DNA of 64,000 nt, from the NCBI GenBank assembly GCA_046328475.1, contig JAXLWN010000010.1, positions 1 through 64,000 of the forward strand, in the 5' to 3' direction. Made by a program: the position numbers and the translations under genes. This stretch comes from CADCWN01 sp046328475 (lineage in GTDB: Bacteria > Chloroflexota > Chloroflexia > Thermomicrobiales > CADCWN01). Shown one piece after another: positions 17,710 through 26,571 of the stretch. Numbering within the stretch: the stretch's first letter is position 1; each line of letters opens with the position of its first letter. Under the pieces are notes generated by a model. It was given only the letters and a program-made list of their open reading frames with translations, had not been told where the DNA came from and did not search any database.

Positions 17710-18450
17710 TCACCTCCCGGCGCGCATCTCCTCCGTTTCCTCTGCGACCCTTTCCTCCGCCTCCGCCTCAATCACGGCGCTCGGCAGTGGATCGGCGGTG
17801 CTGTCGGCGTCCAGCTCGCTGACCGCCGCCCGCCGCGCCTTGCGCCGCTGCCAGAGCCAGCGCACCAGCAGCACCAGCGCGACCACCGCCACGACCGCCA
17901 CGATCCCGATCCGCCCGGCGCGCTCGAACGTCTGCGCCGCCTCCTCCCAGCGGTCCCCGAGCGCCCGCCCGAGGTGGATCCAGAAGAACGACCAGACCAG
18001 CGACACCCCGACGACCGAGACGATCACCACCCGGTACGGCACGCGCAGCACCCCGGCCACGATCGTCGTCGCGATCCGCAGCCCCGGCGTCAGGCGCGCG
18101 ACCGGGATCGAGACCATCCCGTAGCGCCCCACCCAGCGCTCCGCCTGATCGATCCGCGCATCCGTGACGTGGATAAACCGCCCGAAGCGGTGGATCAGCC
18201 GTCGCCCGCCGCGCAACGCCAGCGTGTAGAGAATCGCCGAACCCGCCGCCGCCCCCGCCGTCGCCGCCAGCCCCGCCAGATTCGGGTCCAGGTGCCCCTG
18301 CGACGACAGGTAGCCGACATACATCAGCGCCACCTCGTTCGGCAGCGGCAGCGGAATCCCCGCCTCCTCGACCAGCATCAGCACGAAGACCGCGAAATAC
18401 CCATAATCGGTCAGAAATCGCTCGAGCGCGTGCGCGAGGTCCTGCAACAT
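17710..18450 (-). CDS. DedA-family membrane protein
   Basis: 246-residue DedA/SNARE-associated (VTT) family protein; members act as lipid or proton-coupled flippases in the inner membrane. The N-terminal GYFAVFVLMLVEEAGIPLPL with PNEVAL, the helix GLAATAGAAAGSAILYTLAL, and the family stretch VARLTPGLRIATTIVAGVLR with following helices are all present; four to five membrane spans. The last 45 residues are charged and Glu-rich. ATG 18450 is preferred (G-rich ribosome site 6 bases away); a GTG at 18456 is possible. An intrinsic terminator follows. Confidence 0.88.
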   Translation of the reverse strand: MLQDLAHALERFLTDYGYFAVFVLMLVEEAGIPLPLPNEVALMYVGYLSSQGHLDPNLAGLAATAGAAAGSAILYTLALRGGRRLIHRFGRFIHVTDARIDQAERWVGRYGMVSIPVARLTPGLRIATTIVAGVLRVPYRVVIVSVVGVSLVWSFFWIHLGRALGDRWEEAAQTFERAGRIGIVAVVAVVALVLLVRWLWQRRKARRAAVSELDADSTADPLPSAVIEAEAEERVAEETEEMRAGR

Positions 18451-19075
18451 CAGCACCCCCCGCCCGCAGCAGCTCCCCGGCCGCGATCAGCCACACCCAG
18501 GCCCACGATCACCATCCTCTCAACGAGCCAGCCATGCCCATATCCACCCGAACGATCGCCACATCCAACGATCGCCCCACCCTTTCTTCGCTCACCCACT
18601 CCCAAACCCGCGCAAAACACACCACAGTATACCAACCACCCCTGGGGAAGGACGAACGGGCGAACGGGCGAACGGGCGAAACGGCGAACGGGCGACACCA
18701 CTCCCCGGAGGCGTAGCCCTCCCCTGTCATCCTGAGCGCAGCGAAGCATCCGTCCTCTCCCCGTCACGCCCTTCACCCTTCGCCCTTCACCCTTCCGTCT
18801 CTGCGTCCTCTGCGCACTCTGCGGTTCAATCGTCCCCTCCTTGGCGTCCTTGGCGACCTCCTTGGCGTCTTGGCGGTTCACCCGTCCTTCTCTCTTCTCT
18901 CTTCTCTCCACGCTCCTCATCCCCCGCGCACTGTCCAACAGGACAGTCCCCAAACCCAACCGAATGACCGACTCCCTCGTGTGCGCAATTCGCTATACTG
19001 CACACAATCCATCGCTCAACGGCGCGCGGTGACGAGGGTAGGGAGGGGTTTGGGGACAAATGGCGGGGCGGGCGC
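18451..19075. repeat. Repeat-packed gap upstream of the five-GAF kinase
   Basis: Between divergent genes. In order: an octamer array GAACGGGC (18653-18694, about five units, one variant); the TCATCCTGAGCGCAGCGAAG repeat (18724-18752); CTCTGCGGTTCAA-type (18797-18832) and CTTGGCGTCTTGGCGGTTCA-type (18839-18881) repeats; and a TCTCTTC array (about 18890-18912). A plausible -10 box TATACT (18994-18999) is flanked by GTGTGC and GCACAC arms (18979-18984, 19000-19005). No gene seen. Confidence 0.6.
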
Positions 19076-22000
19076 ATGGCAACAATCGGTGAGCAACTGC
19101 AACTCAGTCGGCGCATCGGCTCGGCGCTCCACTCGCAGCGCAACCACCTCCACACCGCCTGGCTCCGCTCCCTCCGCGACATCCCCCGCGATTTCGCCGG
19201 CAAAACCCCCGAAGCCCACCTCGAAGAATTCGCCTATCCCACCCTCGATGCCCTGATCGCCTACCTTGATCGCGGCGACCGCCGCGCCACCCGCCGCCTC
19301 GCCGTTTCCTGGGCGATGCGCCAGGATGGCCTCGGCGTCGGCCTCGGCGAGAGCATCCGCGCCATCCTCTCCCTCGGCCCGGTCGCCGCCCCCCTCCTGC
19401 GCCGCCTCGGCCTGGAGCGCGGGCAGCCCCTGATCGAGGGCTTCCTCGCCATGTTCGCCGAGGAACTGAGCCGCACCTACACCACCGCGCTGAAGCGCGC
19501 CCTCTCCGAGCGCGCCAGGTCGATCGGCGCGGCCGAGGAACGCCTCCTCAGCATCCAGATGGTCGCCGGGGCTGTCGCCCAGGAGCGCGACCACGACCTC
19601 ACGCTCGACTTAATCGCCCGTCAGGTGATCAAGCTGACCGGGGCCGACACCGCCGCCGTCTACCTCCCCGACGAGGACGCCGGGCTCCTCCACGCCGCCG
19701 TCCGCATCGCCGCCGACGGCCACAACGCCGACGCCCCCTCCGTCTCCATGGCCGAATCGACGGTTGGCCACGTCTACCGCAGCGGACACCTCCTCGCCGC
19801 TACCGACACCGACAACGCCCCGGACGACGCCGGGCGGTCGAGCATCCTCGCCCCCCTGCGCACGCGCGGCGGCGTGATCGGCGTCCTCCACGTCGAGAAA
19901 GCCCAGGGCGGCCCCTTCTCGCGCGCCGACATCGAACTCCTCGGCCTCCTCGCCGACCAGACCGCCATCGCCCTGGAGAACGCCCGCCTCTTCCGCGAGA
20001 AGACCCGCCGCAACGAGGAACTCTCCACCCTCTACCAGATCGGGGCCATCGCCAGCCGCTCCCTCGACCTCGACCGCATCCTCACCGACGCCCTCGACCA
20101 CACCCTCGATGCCCTCAACCTCGACGCGGGCAGCATCTATCTCCTCGACCACAGCGGCTCGAAGCTCACCTTGCACTCCGATTGTTGCTACCTGGAAGGC
20201 GATTCGCCCGCCCCCTGGCCCCCCACGATCGCGCTCGGCGATGGGCCGATCGGCATGGTCGCCGCGCGCGGCGAGCCCCTCTTGCTGGACGACGCCCGCC
20301 CCTACCCCCAGGTGATCGCCAGCCTGCCGCTCGATCCCGCCGACGACCTCCCCGTCACCTACATCGGCATCCCGCTGCGCGCGAAAGACCGGGTCGTCGG
20401 CGTGCTCAACATCCTCGGCAACCCGCTGCGCGACCGCGAGGAGCAGGCGAGCGAACTGGCCCTGATCAACTCCATCGGCGACCAGATCGGCGTCGCCATC
20501 GACAATGCGCAACTGCTCCAGGGCCGCGAAGAGCGCCTGCGCCAGCTCACCACCCTCAACGACATGCTGCGCGCGGTCGCCGCCATCCTCGACCTCAACA
20601 GCCTCTACGACGCCATCTACGTCGGCTGCTCGCGCCTCTTCGACACCACCAACTTCTACATCGCCCTGGTCGATCCCGCGACCGGCACGCTCGTCCCCAA
20701 GCTCCGCTATCTCAGCGGCCAGCGCGTGCGCAACCTGGAGGGGCAGCCGATCAATTACGGCCTCAGCCCCCTGATCATCGCCGAGGGCCGCGCCATCCTC
20801 ACCGACGATTATTGGGCCGAATGCCGCCAGCGCGGCGTGCAGGGCACTCCCAATCGCGCCCCCGGGCCGCTCTCCTGGCTCGGCGTGCCGCTCACCAGCG
20901 GCGGCCGTATTCTCGGCGCGATCGTCGTCGCCAGCGAGCGCACCTGCTACAGCGTCGAGGATGCCACCCTGCTCGGCGCGGTCGCCAGCGGGTGCGCCGT
21001 GGCGATCGAGAACGCCCGCGCCTACGCCAGCGAGCAGCGCCGCGTCGCCCAACTTCGCGCGCTCAACGAGATCAGCGGCACCATCGTCGCCATCCGCGAG
21101 GTCGAGCGCCTGCTGCCCCTGATCACCGCCACCGTGCGCGACCGCTTCCGCTACAACCACGTCGGGATCATGGTCCACGACCCCGATCGCGACGAACTGG
21201 TGCTGCAAGCCCAGGCCAATCGCGGCGACGGCCCCAGCGACCTCGGCCTGCGCATCCCGGTCGGCGCGCACGTCGTCGGCCGCGCCGCCGCCCTGCGCCA
21301 ACCCGTCGTCGTCAACGACGTGGAGCAGGATCCGCACTTCCTCCGCACCGCCTCCCTCGCCGACACCCGCGCCGAACTCGCCGTGCCGATCGTCCTCGGC
21401 GACCGCCTGATCGGCATCCTCGTCGTCCAGTCCGACCGCGTCGTCGCCTTCGACGATGGCGACGTCGCCACCTTGCAAACTCTCGCCGACAACGTCGCCG
21501 TCGCCATCGAGAACGCCCGCCTCTTCGAGGCCGAGCGCCGCCGCCAGCAGGAATTGACCAGCATCCTCGACGTGAATACCGCCGCCACCTCCTCCCTCGT
21601 GCTCGACGAAGTGCTGAAGCGCGTCGCGCGCGGCCTCTCCGCCGCCGTGGACGATCTCGCCTGCGGCGTCTATCTGCTCGATGAGAATGGCACCCAACTC
21701 GTCCCGCGCGCCGGGGTCGGCCCGGATGGTGGGCCGCTCACCGGGCTTGCATCCGAATTGCGCGTCGATCTCGCCGATATCTCCTTCCTCCGCGAGGTGA
21801 TCGAGACCGGGCACGCCGTCGTCGCGATCGACGTCGAGAACGATCCGCGCGCCCACAAGGCGCTCGTGCGGGCGATGCACCTCAAGTCGGTCCTCGCCGT
21901 GCCGCTGATCGCCAAGTCGCGCGCCCTCGGCGTGGCCTTCGTCGCCGCCCAGCGCGAGCGCTACGAGTTCACCCCCGATCAGGTGCGCCTGGCCGAAGCG

Positions 22001-22771
22001 ATCGCCGATACCGCCGCCCTCGCCGTGGAGAACGCCCGCCTCTACGCCCAGAGCCGCGAGCTGGCCACCGCCGAGGAGCGCAACCGCCTCGCCCGCGAGA
22101 TCCACGACACCATCGCCCAGGGCCTCACCGCCGTCACCTACCACCTGGAAGTCGCCGACGAACTGCTCGACGACGCGGGGCGCATCGCCGAGGCGCGCGA
22201 GAAGATCCACCGGGGCCTCGAACTCACCCGCGCCAATCTCGAAGAGGCTCGCCGCTCCGTGCTCGATCTGCGCGCCACCGCCCTCCAGGACCAGACCCTC
22301 CCCGAAGCCCTCAACCGCCTCCTCACCAGCGCCAGCCAGGAACACGGCTTCGAGGGCCACTTCCGCAGCCAGGGCGTGGAAGAACGCCTCCCCTCGCACC
22401 TCGAAGCCGGTTTCTACCGCATCAGCCAGGAACTCCTCAGCAACATCGGCAAGCACGCCCACGCCACCCAGGTCGATATGACCTTCCGGCGCGTCAACGG
22501 CTCGGTCACCCTCACCGTCGCCGACGATGGCGTCGGCTTCGACATGGACCAGCCGCGCACCCCCGGCATGTCCGGCGGCTTCGGCCTCGTCGGCCTCCGC
22601 GAGCGCGTCGCCCTCCTGCGCGGCACCCTCCACATCGACAGCGCCCCCGACGAAGGCACCTCCGTCCGCGTCACCGTCCCACTGGCGGAAGTGGGAAGTC
22701 GCCGGGAACCCACCGCAGTGGGTGGGGAAGTCGGAAGTAACGGAGGCCACAGCGAGGAACTTGCGGGATGA
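19076..22771 (+). CDS. Soluble multi-GAF sensor histidine kinase
   Basis: 1,231-residue cytoplasmic kinase without membrane segments. Residues about 1-160 form a helical sensor-like region resembling RsbR/globin-type input domains (uncertain). Five GAF-like domains follow (about 165-305, 320-480, 485-655, 660-820, 825-985), each ending in a variant of ADQTAIALENARLF. The HisKA_3 part has NRLAREIHDTIAQGL (His1010), and the ATPase has ELLSNIGKHAHATQ and VADDGVGFD. The last 25 residues (after VPLAEVGS) are encoded by short repeat sequence rather than domain sequence. It is followed after 77 bases by its likely partner regulator. Such kinases often sense small molecules or redox state through GAF pockets; the signal is unknown. 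Confidence 0.92.
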   Translation: MATIGEQLQLSRRIGSALHSQRNHLHTAWLRSLRDIPRDFAGKTPEAHLEEFAYPTLDALIAYLDRGDRRATRRLAVSWAMRQDGLGVGLGESIRAILSLGPVAAPLLRRLGLERGQPLIEGFLAMFAEELSRTYTTALKRALSERARSIGAAEERLLSIQMVAGAVAQERDHDLTLDLIARQVIKLTGADTAAVYLPDEDAGLLHAAVRIAADGHNADAPSVSMAESTVGHVYRSGHLLAATDTDNAPDDAGRSSILAPLRTRGGVIGVLHVEKAQGGPFSRADIELLGLLADQTAIALENARLFREKTRRNEELSTLYQIGAIASRSLDLDRILTDALDHTLDALNLDAGSIYLLDHSGSKLTLHSDCCYLEGDSPAPWPPTIALGDGPIGMVAARGEPLLLDDARPYPQVIASLPLDPADDLPVTYIGIPLRAKDRVVGVLNILGNPLRDREEQASELALINSIGDQIGVAIDNAQLLQGREERLRQLTTLNDMLRAVAAILDLNSLYDAIYVGCSRLFDTTNFYIALVDPATGTLVPKLRYLSGQRVRNLEGQPINYGLSPLIIAEGRAILTDDYWAECRQRGVQGTPNRAPGPLSWLGVPLTSGGRILGAIVVASERTCYSVEDATLLGAVASGCAVAIENARAYASEQRRVAQLRALNEISGTIVAIREVERLLPLITATVRDRFRYNHVGIMVHDPDRDELVLQAQANRGDGPSDLGLRIPVGAHVVGRAAALRQPVVVNDVEQDPHFLRTASLADTRAELAVPIVLGDRLIGILVVQSDRVVAFDDGDVATLQTLADNVAVAIENARLFEAERRRQQELTSILDVNTAATSSLVLDEVLKRVARGLSAAVDDLACGVYLLDENGTQLVPRAGVGPDGGPLTGLASELRVDLADISFLREVIETGHAVVAIDVENDPRAHKALVRAMHLKSVLAVPLIAKSRALGVAFVAAQRERYEFTPDQVRLAEAIADTAALAVENARLYAQSRELATAEERNRLAREIHDTIAQGLTAVTYHLEVADELLDDAGRIAEAREKIHRGLELTRANLEEARRSVLDLRATALQDQTLPEALNRLLTSASQEHGFEGHFRSQGVEERLPSHLEAGFYRISQELLSNIGKHAHATQVDMTFRRVNGSVTLTVADDGVGFDMDQPRTPGMSGGFGLVGLRERVALLRGTLHIDSAPDEGTSVRVTVPLAEVGSRREPTAVGGEVGSNGGHSEELAG

Positions 22772-22848
22772 CGTATACTGATAGCCATGTGTAAGAAGTC
22801 GGCCGGGAAGTCCACTTCCGACTTCCGACTTCCGACTTCCGACTTCGG
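22772..22848. repeat. ACTTCCG heptamer array between kinase and regulator
   Basis: Four ACTTCCG-type units at about 22819-22848. Inverted relatives (GGAAGTC units) lie at 22685-22740 inside the kinase 3' end, forming an inverted pair across the stop codon. A -10-like TATACT is at 22774-22779 without a clear -35. Confidence 0.6.
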
Positions 22849-23493
22849 ATGGTGAAGATGATAAAAATCCTCGTCGTGGACGATCACCCGGTGGTGCGCG
22901 CCGGATTGGTGATGATGCTCGGCACCCAGGCCGACCTGGAAGTCGTGGGCGAAGCCGGCGACGGGCAGGAAGCCATCAACAAGATCGGCGAACTCAAGCC
23001 CGATGTCGTGCTGCTGGACCTGGAAATGCCCGGCCTCGACGGCGTCCAGGCGATCCACGGGATCCACGCCAAGAACCCCGATATCCGCATCCTCGTCCTC
23101 ACCGCCTACGACACCGACGAGCGCATCCTCCAGGCCGTCCAGGCCGGGGCGCGCGGCTATCTGCTCAAGGGCGTCCCGCGCGACGAGATCTTCCAGGCCG
23201 TCCGCATCGTCCACAGCGGCGGTTCACTGCTCCAACCCGCCGTCGCCACCAAGCTCCTCAATCGCGTCGGCGACATGCTGCGCGGCGAGCGCGAGGAAAC
23301 CCTCACCGAGCGCGAGATGCAGGTCCTCGAACTGATGGCGAAGGGCTACCGCAACAAAGAGATCGCCAAAGATCTCTTCATCACCGAGCGCACCGTCAAA
23401 TTCCACGCCAACATCCTCTTCCAGAAACTCAACGTCGAAAGCCGCACCGAAGCCGTCAGCCAGGCCATCCAACGCGGCATCATCAAACTCTAG
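22849..23493 (+). CDS. NarL-family response regulator
   Basis: 214 residues. Receiver domain with the acidic pair in VVDDHPVVRAG, phospho-acceptor Asp57 in DVVLLDLEMP, and conserved Thr and Lys positions (LTAYD, LLKG). The C-terminal LuxR helix-turn-helix (LTEREMQVLELMAKGYRNKE, then TVKFHANILFQKL) binds DNA. It is the cognate partner of the five-GAF kinase just upstream. ATG 22849 or ATG 22858 could be the start; both lack a strong ribosome site because the leader is a repeat array. Confidence 0.93.
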   Translation: MVKMIKILVVDDHPVVRAGLVMMLGTQADLEVVGEAGDGQEAINKIGELKPDVVLLDLEMPGLDGVQAIHGIHAKNPDIRILVLTAYDTDERILQAVQAGARGYLLKGVPRDEIFQAVRIVHSGGSLLQPAVATKLLNRVGDMLRGEREETLTEREMQVLELMAKGYRNKEIAKDLFITERTVKFHANILFQKLNVESRTEAVSQAIQRGIIKL

Positions 23494-23512
23494 TCGCCTC
23501 CGCCACCGCTCT

Positions 23513-23552
23513 GGTAGGGGCGGGTCACCGACCCGCCCGCGTGGGGACGGCA
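23513..23552 (+). repeat. 40-base dispersed repeat, copy A
   Basis: Contains the hairpin GGGCGGGTC-ACC-GACCCGCCC and ends GCGTGGGGACGGCA. All 40 bases match the copies at 29295-29334 and, inverted, 45153-45192. It lies 20 bases after the regulator stop and could act as a terminator-like hairpin. Confidence 0.9.
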
Positions 23553-23597
23553 CCCGCACCGCCAAACTCCACTCACTTCGGAATGGACCAGCCCCCC

Positions 23598-24062
23598 ATG
23601 CAGATCGCCAGCCTCGCCGATCACCTCGACCTGATCGACACAATCGCACACTGGCACTGGGAGCAATGGGGCCACACCGACCCCGCTGACTCATTGGCCT
23701 CGCGGATGGCTCACCTACGCCGGTGTACCAACCGGGATCGCATCCCCGCCGCATTTGTTGCCCTGGACGAGACCGAACTCTGCGGCACCGCGCTGCTCGT
23801 CACGGACGATATGACCACTCACCCCGAACTCTCACCCTGGTTGGCGAGCGTGTTCGTCGCGCCCGCGCACCGGGGCAAAGGCATCGCCAGCGCCCTCGTG
23901 CGCCACGCCGTGCAACAGGCGGCGGCGATGGGCGTCGCGCGGCTCTACCTCTTCACCGAAACCGCGCGCGAACTCTACGAAAAACTCGGCTGGCGCGCGA
24001 TCGCCGAAGACCACTACGAGGGCCAGCCGGTCACCATCATGGCCATCGATCTCAGCGCGTGA
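23598..24062 (+). CDS. GNAT N-acetyltransferase
   Basis: GCN5-related acetyltransferase, about 154 residues. Acetyl-CoA motif A is clear: ASVFVAPAHRGKGIASALVR (V-x-P-x-x-R-G-x-G). ARLYLFTETARELYEKLGWR gives motif B with the C-terminal Tyr that often acts as general acid. Possible starts are ATG 23598 (MQIASLADHL), ATG 23583, or a GTG at 23541 that would lie inside the 40-base repeat and is unlikely. The substrate could be an amino group of a small molecule or protein. Confidence 0.88.
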   Translation: MQIASLADHLDLIDTIAHWHWEQWGHTDPADSLASRMAHLRRCTNRDRIPAAFVALDETELCGTALLVTDDMTTHPELSPWLASVFVAPAHRGKGIASALVRHAVQQAAAMGVARLYLFTETARELYEKLGWRAIAEDHYEGQPVTIMAIDLSA

Positions 24063-24156
24063 GTCTGCGCGTCCATGAGCCGACCCAGGCTGTCGCGCCC
24101 GGTACTGCGCCGGCGCACCTCAGGCCCTTCCAGGTAGCGCGAAAGGAACCCCGTGC

Positions 24157-24651
24157 GTGCCCGCAAGCGCATCGCTCACCTATGAGCAAGCCCTCGCCCA
24201 ACTCGCAGACGGCCCACCGCGCATCGCCGCACTGGCCGACGGCCGCTCCCCGGCCCACCTGCACGCCGCCCCCAGCCCCGGCGAATGGTCCGCGAACGAC
24301 CTCCTCGCCCACCTCCGAACCTGCGCCGACGTCTGGGGCGACTACATCACGCGAATCCTCACCGAAGACCACCCCACAATCCGCGCAATCAGCCCGCGAA
24401 CCCACCTCAAACGGACCAACTACCCCAACCTCGACTTCCACCCCTCGCTCGCCGCCTTCACTTCGCAGCGCGCCGCACTCCTCACCCTCCTAAACCCACT
24501 CCCACCCCAAGCCTGGTCACGCACCGCCACCGTGAAAGCCAACGGCCGCATCCTCGAACGCACCGTCCTCTCCTACGCCGACCTCCTCGCCCGCCACGAA
24601 CAATCCCACCTCGACCAGCTGGCGAGTATCATCGCCGCAGCGAGTACTTAG
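24157..24651 (+). CDS. DinB-family protein
   Basis: 164 residues with the four-helix bundle of DinB/YfiT-like proteins. Likely metal-binding histidines are in EWSANDLLAHLRTC (first) and LLARHEQSHLDQLASI (last), the usual H...HxxxH pattern. Members include thiol-dependent metalloenzymes, but function here is not known. GTG 24157 is taken as start. Its 3' end overlaps the opposing gene by 4 bases. Confidence 0.85.
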   Translation: MPASASLTYEQALAQLADGPPRIAALADGRSPAHLHAAPSPGEWSANDLLAHLRTCADVWGDYITRILTEDHPTIRAISPRTHLKRTNYPNLDFHPSLAAFTSQRAALLTLLNPLPPQAWSRTATVKANGRILERTVLSYADLLARHEQSHLDQLASIIAAAST

Positions 24652-25148
24652 CCCCGAGATATCCTCAGTCCGCTGCTAGCCAGTGCCATAACGCCGTAAC
24701 GCCGCGACTCATACTCGACCGGCTCAGGCAGTGCCTCCGCACTGGCACTCAAAGAAGGCAGCCCTGGCTGCGGACGCACCGGACGGCCAGCCAGATCGCC
24801 AGGAGACGCATCCCCATCGCCAGGATTCATCCGCCCAGCGGTGCGCAGCATCCAGTGCCACATCGCAGTGTGCCGGGCACTCTCCCAATTCTCCGCGCCG
24901 TTTCGTCGCTCGAAAATCGGGCGCGACGGCCACTGATCGAAAGTCAGGCTACGCAACGGCCGGGACATTGCCGGCAACTGCCTCCCCTCGGGGGACAAGA
25001 GCAGGCTTGCGCGGAACTCCCGCCCACGATAGAGCCAATGGACACGCCGCATTAACCCTCCCTGCGTCGGGAAGGTCACATCGCTCAAAACCTCATCGCA
25101 AAAGCGCGCCAGCGCTCGTTCCAATTCCGCCAACGCCTGATCGTCCAT
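24648..25148 (-). CDS. Hypothetical protein
   Basis: 166 residues; I do not recognise a family. It is soluble, with a helical N-terminus (DQALAELERALARFCDEVLS) and a beta-rich middle (VHWLYRGREFRASLLLSPEG). ATG 25148 has a very good ribosome site, AAGGAGGG, 4 bases upstream, which supports real translation. It converges with the DinB gene, overlapping its stop by 4 bases. Confidence 0.6.
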   Translation of the reverse strand: MDDQALAELERALARFCDEVLSDVTFPTQGGLMRRVHWLYRGREFRASLLLSPEGRQLPAMSRPLRSLTFDQWPSRPIFERRNGAENWESARHTAMWHWMLRTAGRMNPGDGDASPGDLAGRPVRPQPGLPSLSASAEALPEPVEYESRRYGVMALASSGLRISRG

Positions 25149-25304
25149 AGTGCCCTCCTTTCGGCTGTCCCGGCTCGGCATACCCCATTCTACTCCCCCG
25201 CCACAAGCCAGGAACCAGCCTCTACGATCCAGGCGATGCTACGACTCGCCTCCTCGCTCAGCGCACACCCTCACGATTGCCCATCACTACGAGCGCTCCT
25301 CAAA

Positions 25305-25445
25305 CCCTCTCCTCATCAGGGGAGGGTCGCCGTCGCAGGCGGGGAGGGGTCCACCCTGCCAAGGATCCGCCCCATCACCCATACTTCGTGCAAACTTCCC
25401 TCCCGCGGGAGAGGGGTGCCCGCCGCAGCGGCGGGGTGAGGGCAT
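25305..25445. repeat. Two palindromic G+C-rich repeats
   Basis: Copies at about 25305-25350 (CTCCTCATCAGGGGAGGGTC, then GTCGCAGGCGGGGAGG) and 25395-25445 (CCCTCCCGCGGGAGAGGGG, then CGCCGCAGCGGCGGGGTGAG). Each is a pair of adjacent hairpins. Relatives lie at 10315-10365, 27360-27460 and 51235-51359. The second copy overlaps the open 3' end of the GNAT remnant. Confidence 0.6.
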
Positions 25446-25972
25446 CCCCCCTCTCTCTTCTCTCCCACTCTCTTCCAACCACCCGCTCATACCGCAAACA
25501 CACCCCACTCTTCCCCGCATCCGCCGGGTGCTCCCAGAAAACCTCCCCCACCGGCACAAACCCACACGCCCGCGCCACCGCGTGCGACCCCTCATTATCG
25601 AGATCCACCATCAAATGCAACCGCCGCAACCCCAACCCCGCAAACGCCCACCCACAACATCGCCACCGACCGCCGCGCCAACCCGCGCCCGCGCCCCGCC
25701 ACCCCCAGCCAATACCCCACCTCCGCATCCCCCAACTCCGGGTAGATATGCAGCAAACTCACCGTCCCCACGACCCGCTCATCCGGCAGCCCCACGATCG
25801 CAAATCGCGCCATCGTCCCCAGCAACCACCCCGACTCCGCCTCCGCGATCAGCAACTCCGCCGCCACCCGCGTGAACGGCCACGCAATCGACGTATACCG
25901 CCCCACATCCTCCGCCTGCCCCGCCTCCCACAACTCCTCAACATCACCCCGCCCCAACGGCCGCAGCCGCAA
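25375..25972 (-). pseudogene. GNAT acetyltransferase (RimJ/RimL-like), one frameshift
   Basis: N-terminal part in one frame (LRPLGRGDVEELWEAGQAED through EVGYWLGVAGRGRGLARRSV, including the acetyl-CoA loop) and C-terminal part in another (LRRLHLMVDLDNEGSHAVAR, ACGFVPVGEVFWEHPADAG). The shift falls near 25650 in GTGGGTGGGCG. The natural end is probably near 25450; the remaining open frame runs into repeat sequence. Start TTG 25972, immediately after GAGGGGAGGGG. Confidence 0.7.
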
Positions 25973-26085
25973 CCCCTCCCCTCAAGCACCGGCTGCCCCA
26001 CCATCACCATCCTCGCAGAAAGAAGGCGGCAGAGGTCACTCCACAGCCACCACCCTCAACCTTCGAACCTTCGAACCTTCGAACC

Positions 26086-26118
26086 GTCCCCCCAGCATTG
26101 GGGGGATTTAGGGGGGCC
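26086..26118. repeat. CCCCCAGCATTGGGGGATTTAGGGG-type repeat, copy 1
   Basis: Short palindrome CCCCCCAGCATTGGGGGG followed by ATTTAGGGGGG. Relatives lie at 29418-29450, 29491-29525 and, inverted, about 44920-44955. It directly follows an octamer array CCTTCGAA (26060-26085). Confidence 0.7.
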
Positions 26119-26131
26119 TCTCCCACGCCCC

Positions 26132-26509
26132 CTAGCGCGGCAACTCCGCCCGCCGCGCCACGATCTGCGCCCGATTCCCCGCCGGATCATCGAAAAACAG
26201 CAGCCGATCCCCGAACGGATTCTCGAACGGCTCGGCCAGCACCGCCCCCGCCGCCCGCAATCGCTCCGCCACCGCGTCGAACTCGTCCAACCCCACACCG
26301 AACGCCAGGTGGTGCGGATCGAGCAGCGGCGGCGCATCGGTCGCAAAAATCTCCAACCGCCCCCCATGCCCATCCCCGACAAACACCAACTCCCCCTCGA
26401 CCTCCCGCAGCCGGTGCCAGCCAAAGACCTCCTCGTAGAAGCGCACCGTCGGCTCATACGTCTCGCGCCCCGCGCCCAGCCCCACATGCTCCAACCGGCT
26501 CACCATCAT
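26132..26509 (-). CDS. VOC-family protein
   Basis: 125 residues, vicinal-oxygen-chelate fold. LEHVGLGAGRETYEPTVRFY begins the first module, HHLAFGVGLDEFDAVAERLR the second, and FFDDPAGNRAQIVAR is the typical C-terminal strand. One candidate metal residue at the C-terminus is Gln where Glu is usual (RAQIV), so catalysis may differ or be absent. ATG 26509 or 26506 is preferred, with GGAGGATGG just upstream; the longer open frame begins in non-coding-like sequence. Confidence 0.85.
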   Translation of the reverse strand: MMVSRLEHVGLGAGRETYEPTVRFYEEVFGWHRLREVEGELVFVGDGHGGRLEIFATDAPPLLDPHHLAFGVGLDEFDAVAERLRAAGAVLAEPFENPFGDRLLFFDDPAGNRAQIVARRAELPR

Positions 26510-26571
26510 CCACCATCCTCCAGCTACATCGCGCACCACCGCGTGCCACGGTCCCACAACCGTGCCGCAGC

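Noticed and set aside
19610..22750. A 1,046-codon open frame on the minus strand opposite the five-GAF kinase
   Set aside because: It mirrors the kinase codons in a G+C-rich gene, has no recognisable domain, and is Asp/Gly/Ala-rich as expected of an antisense shadow.
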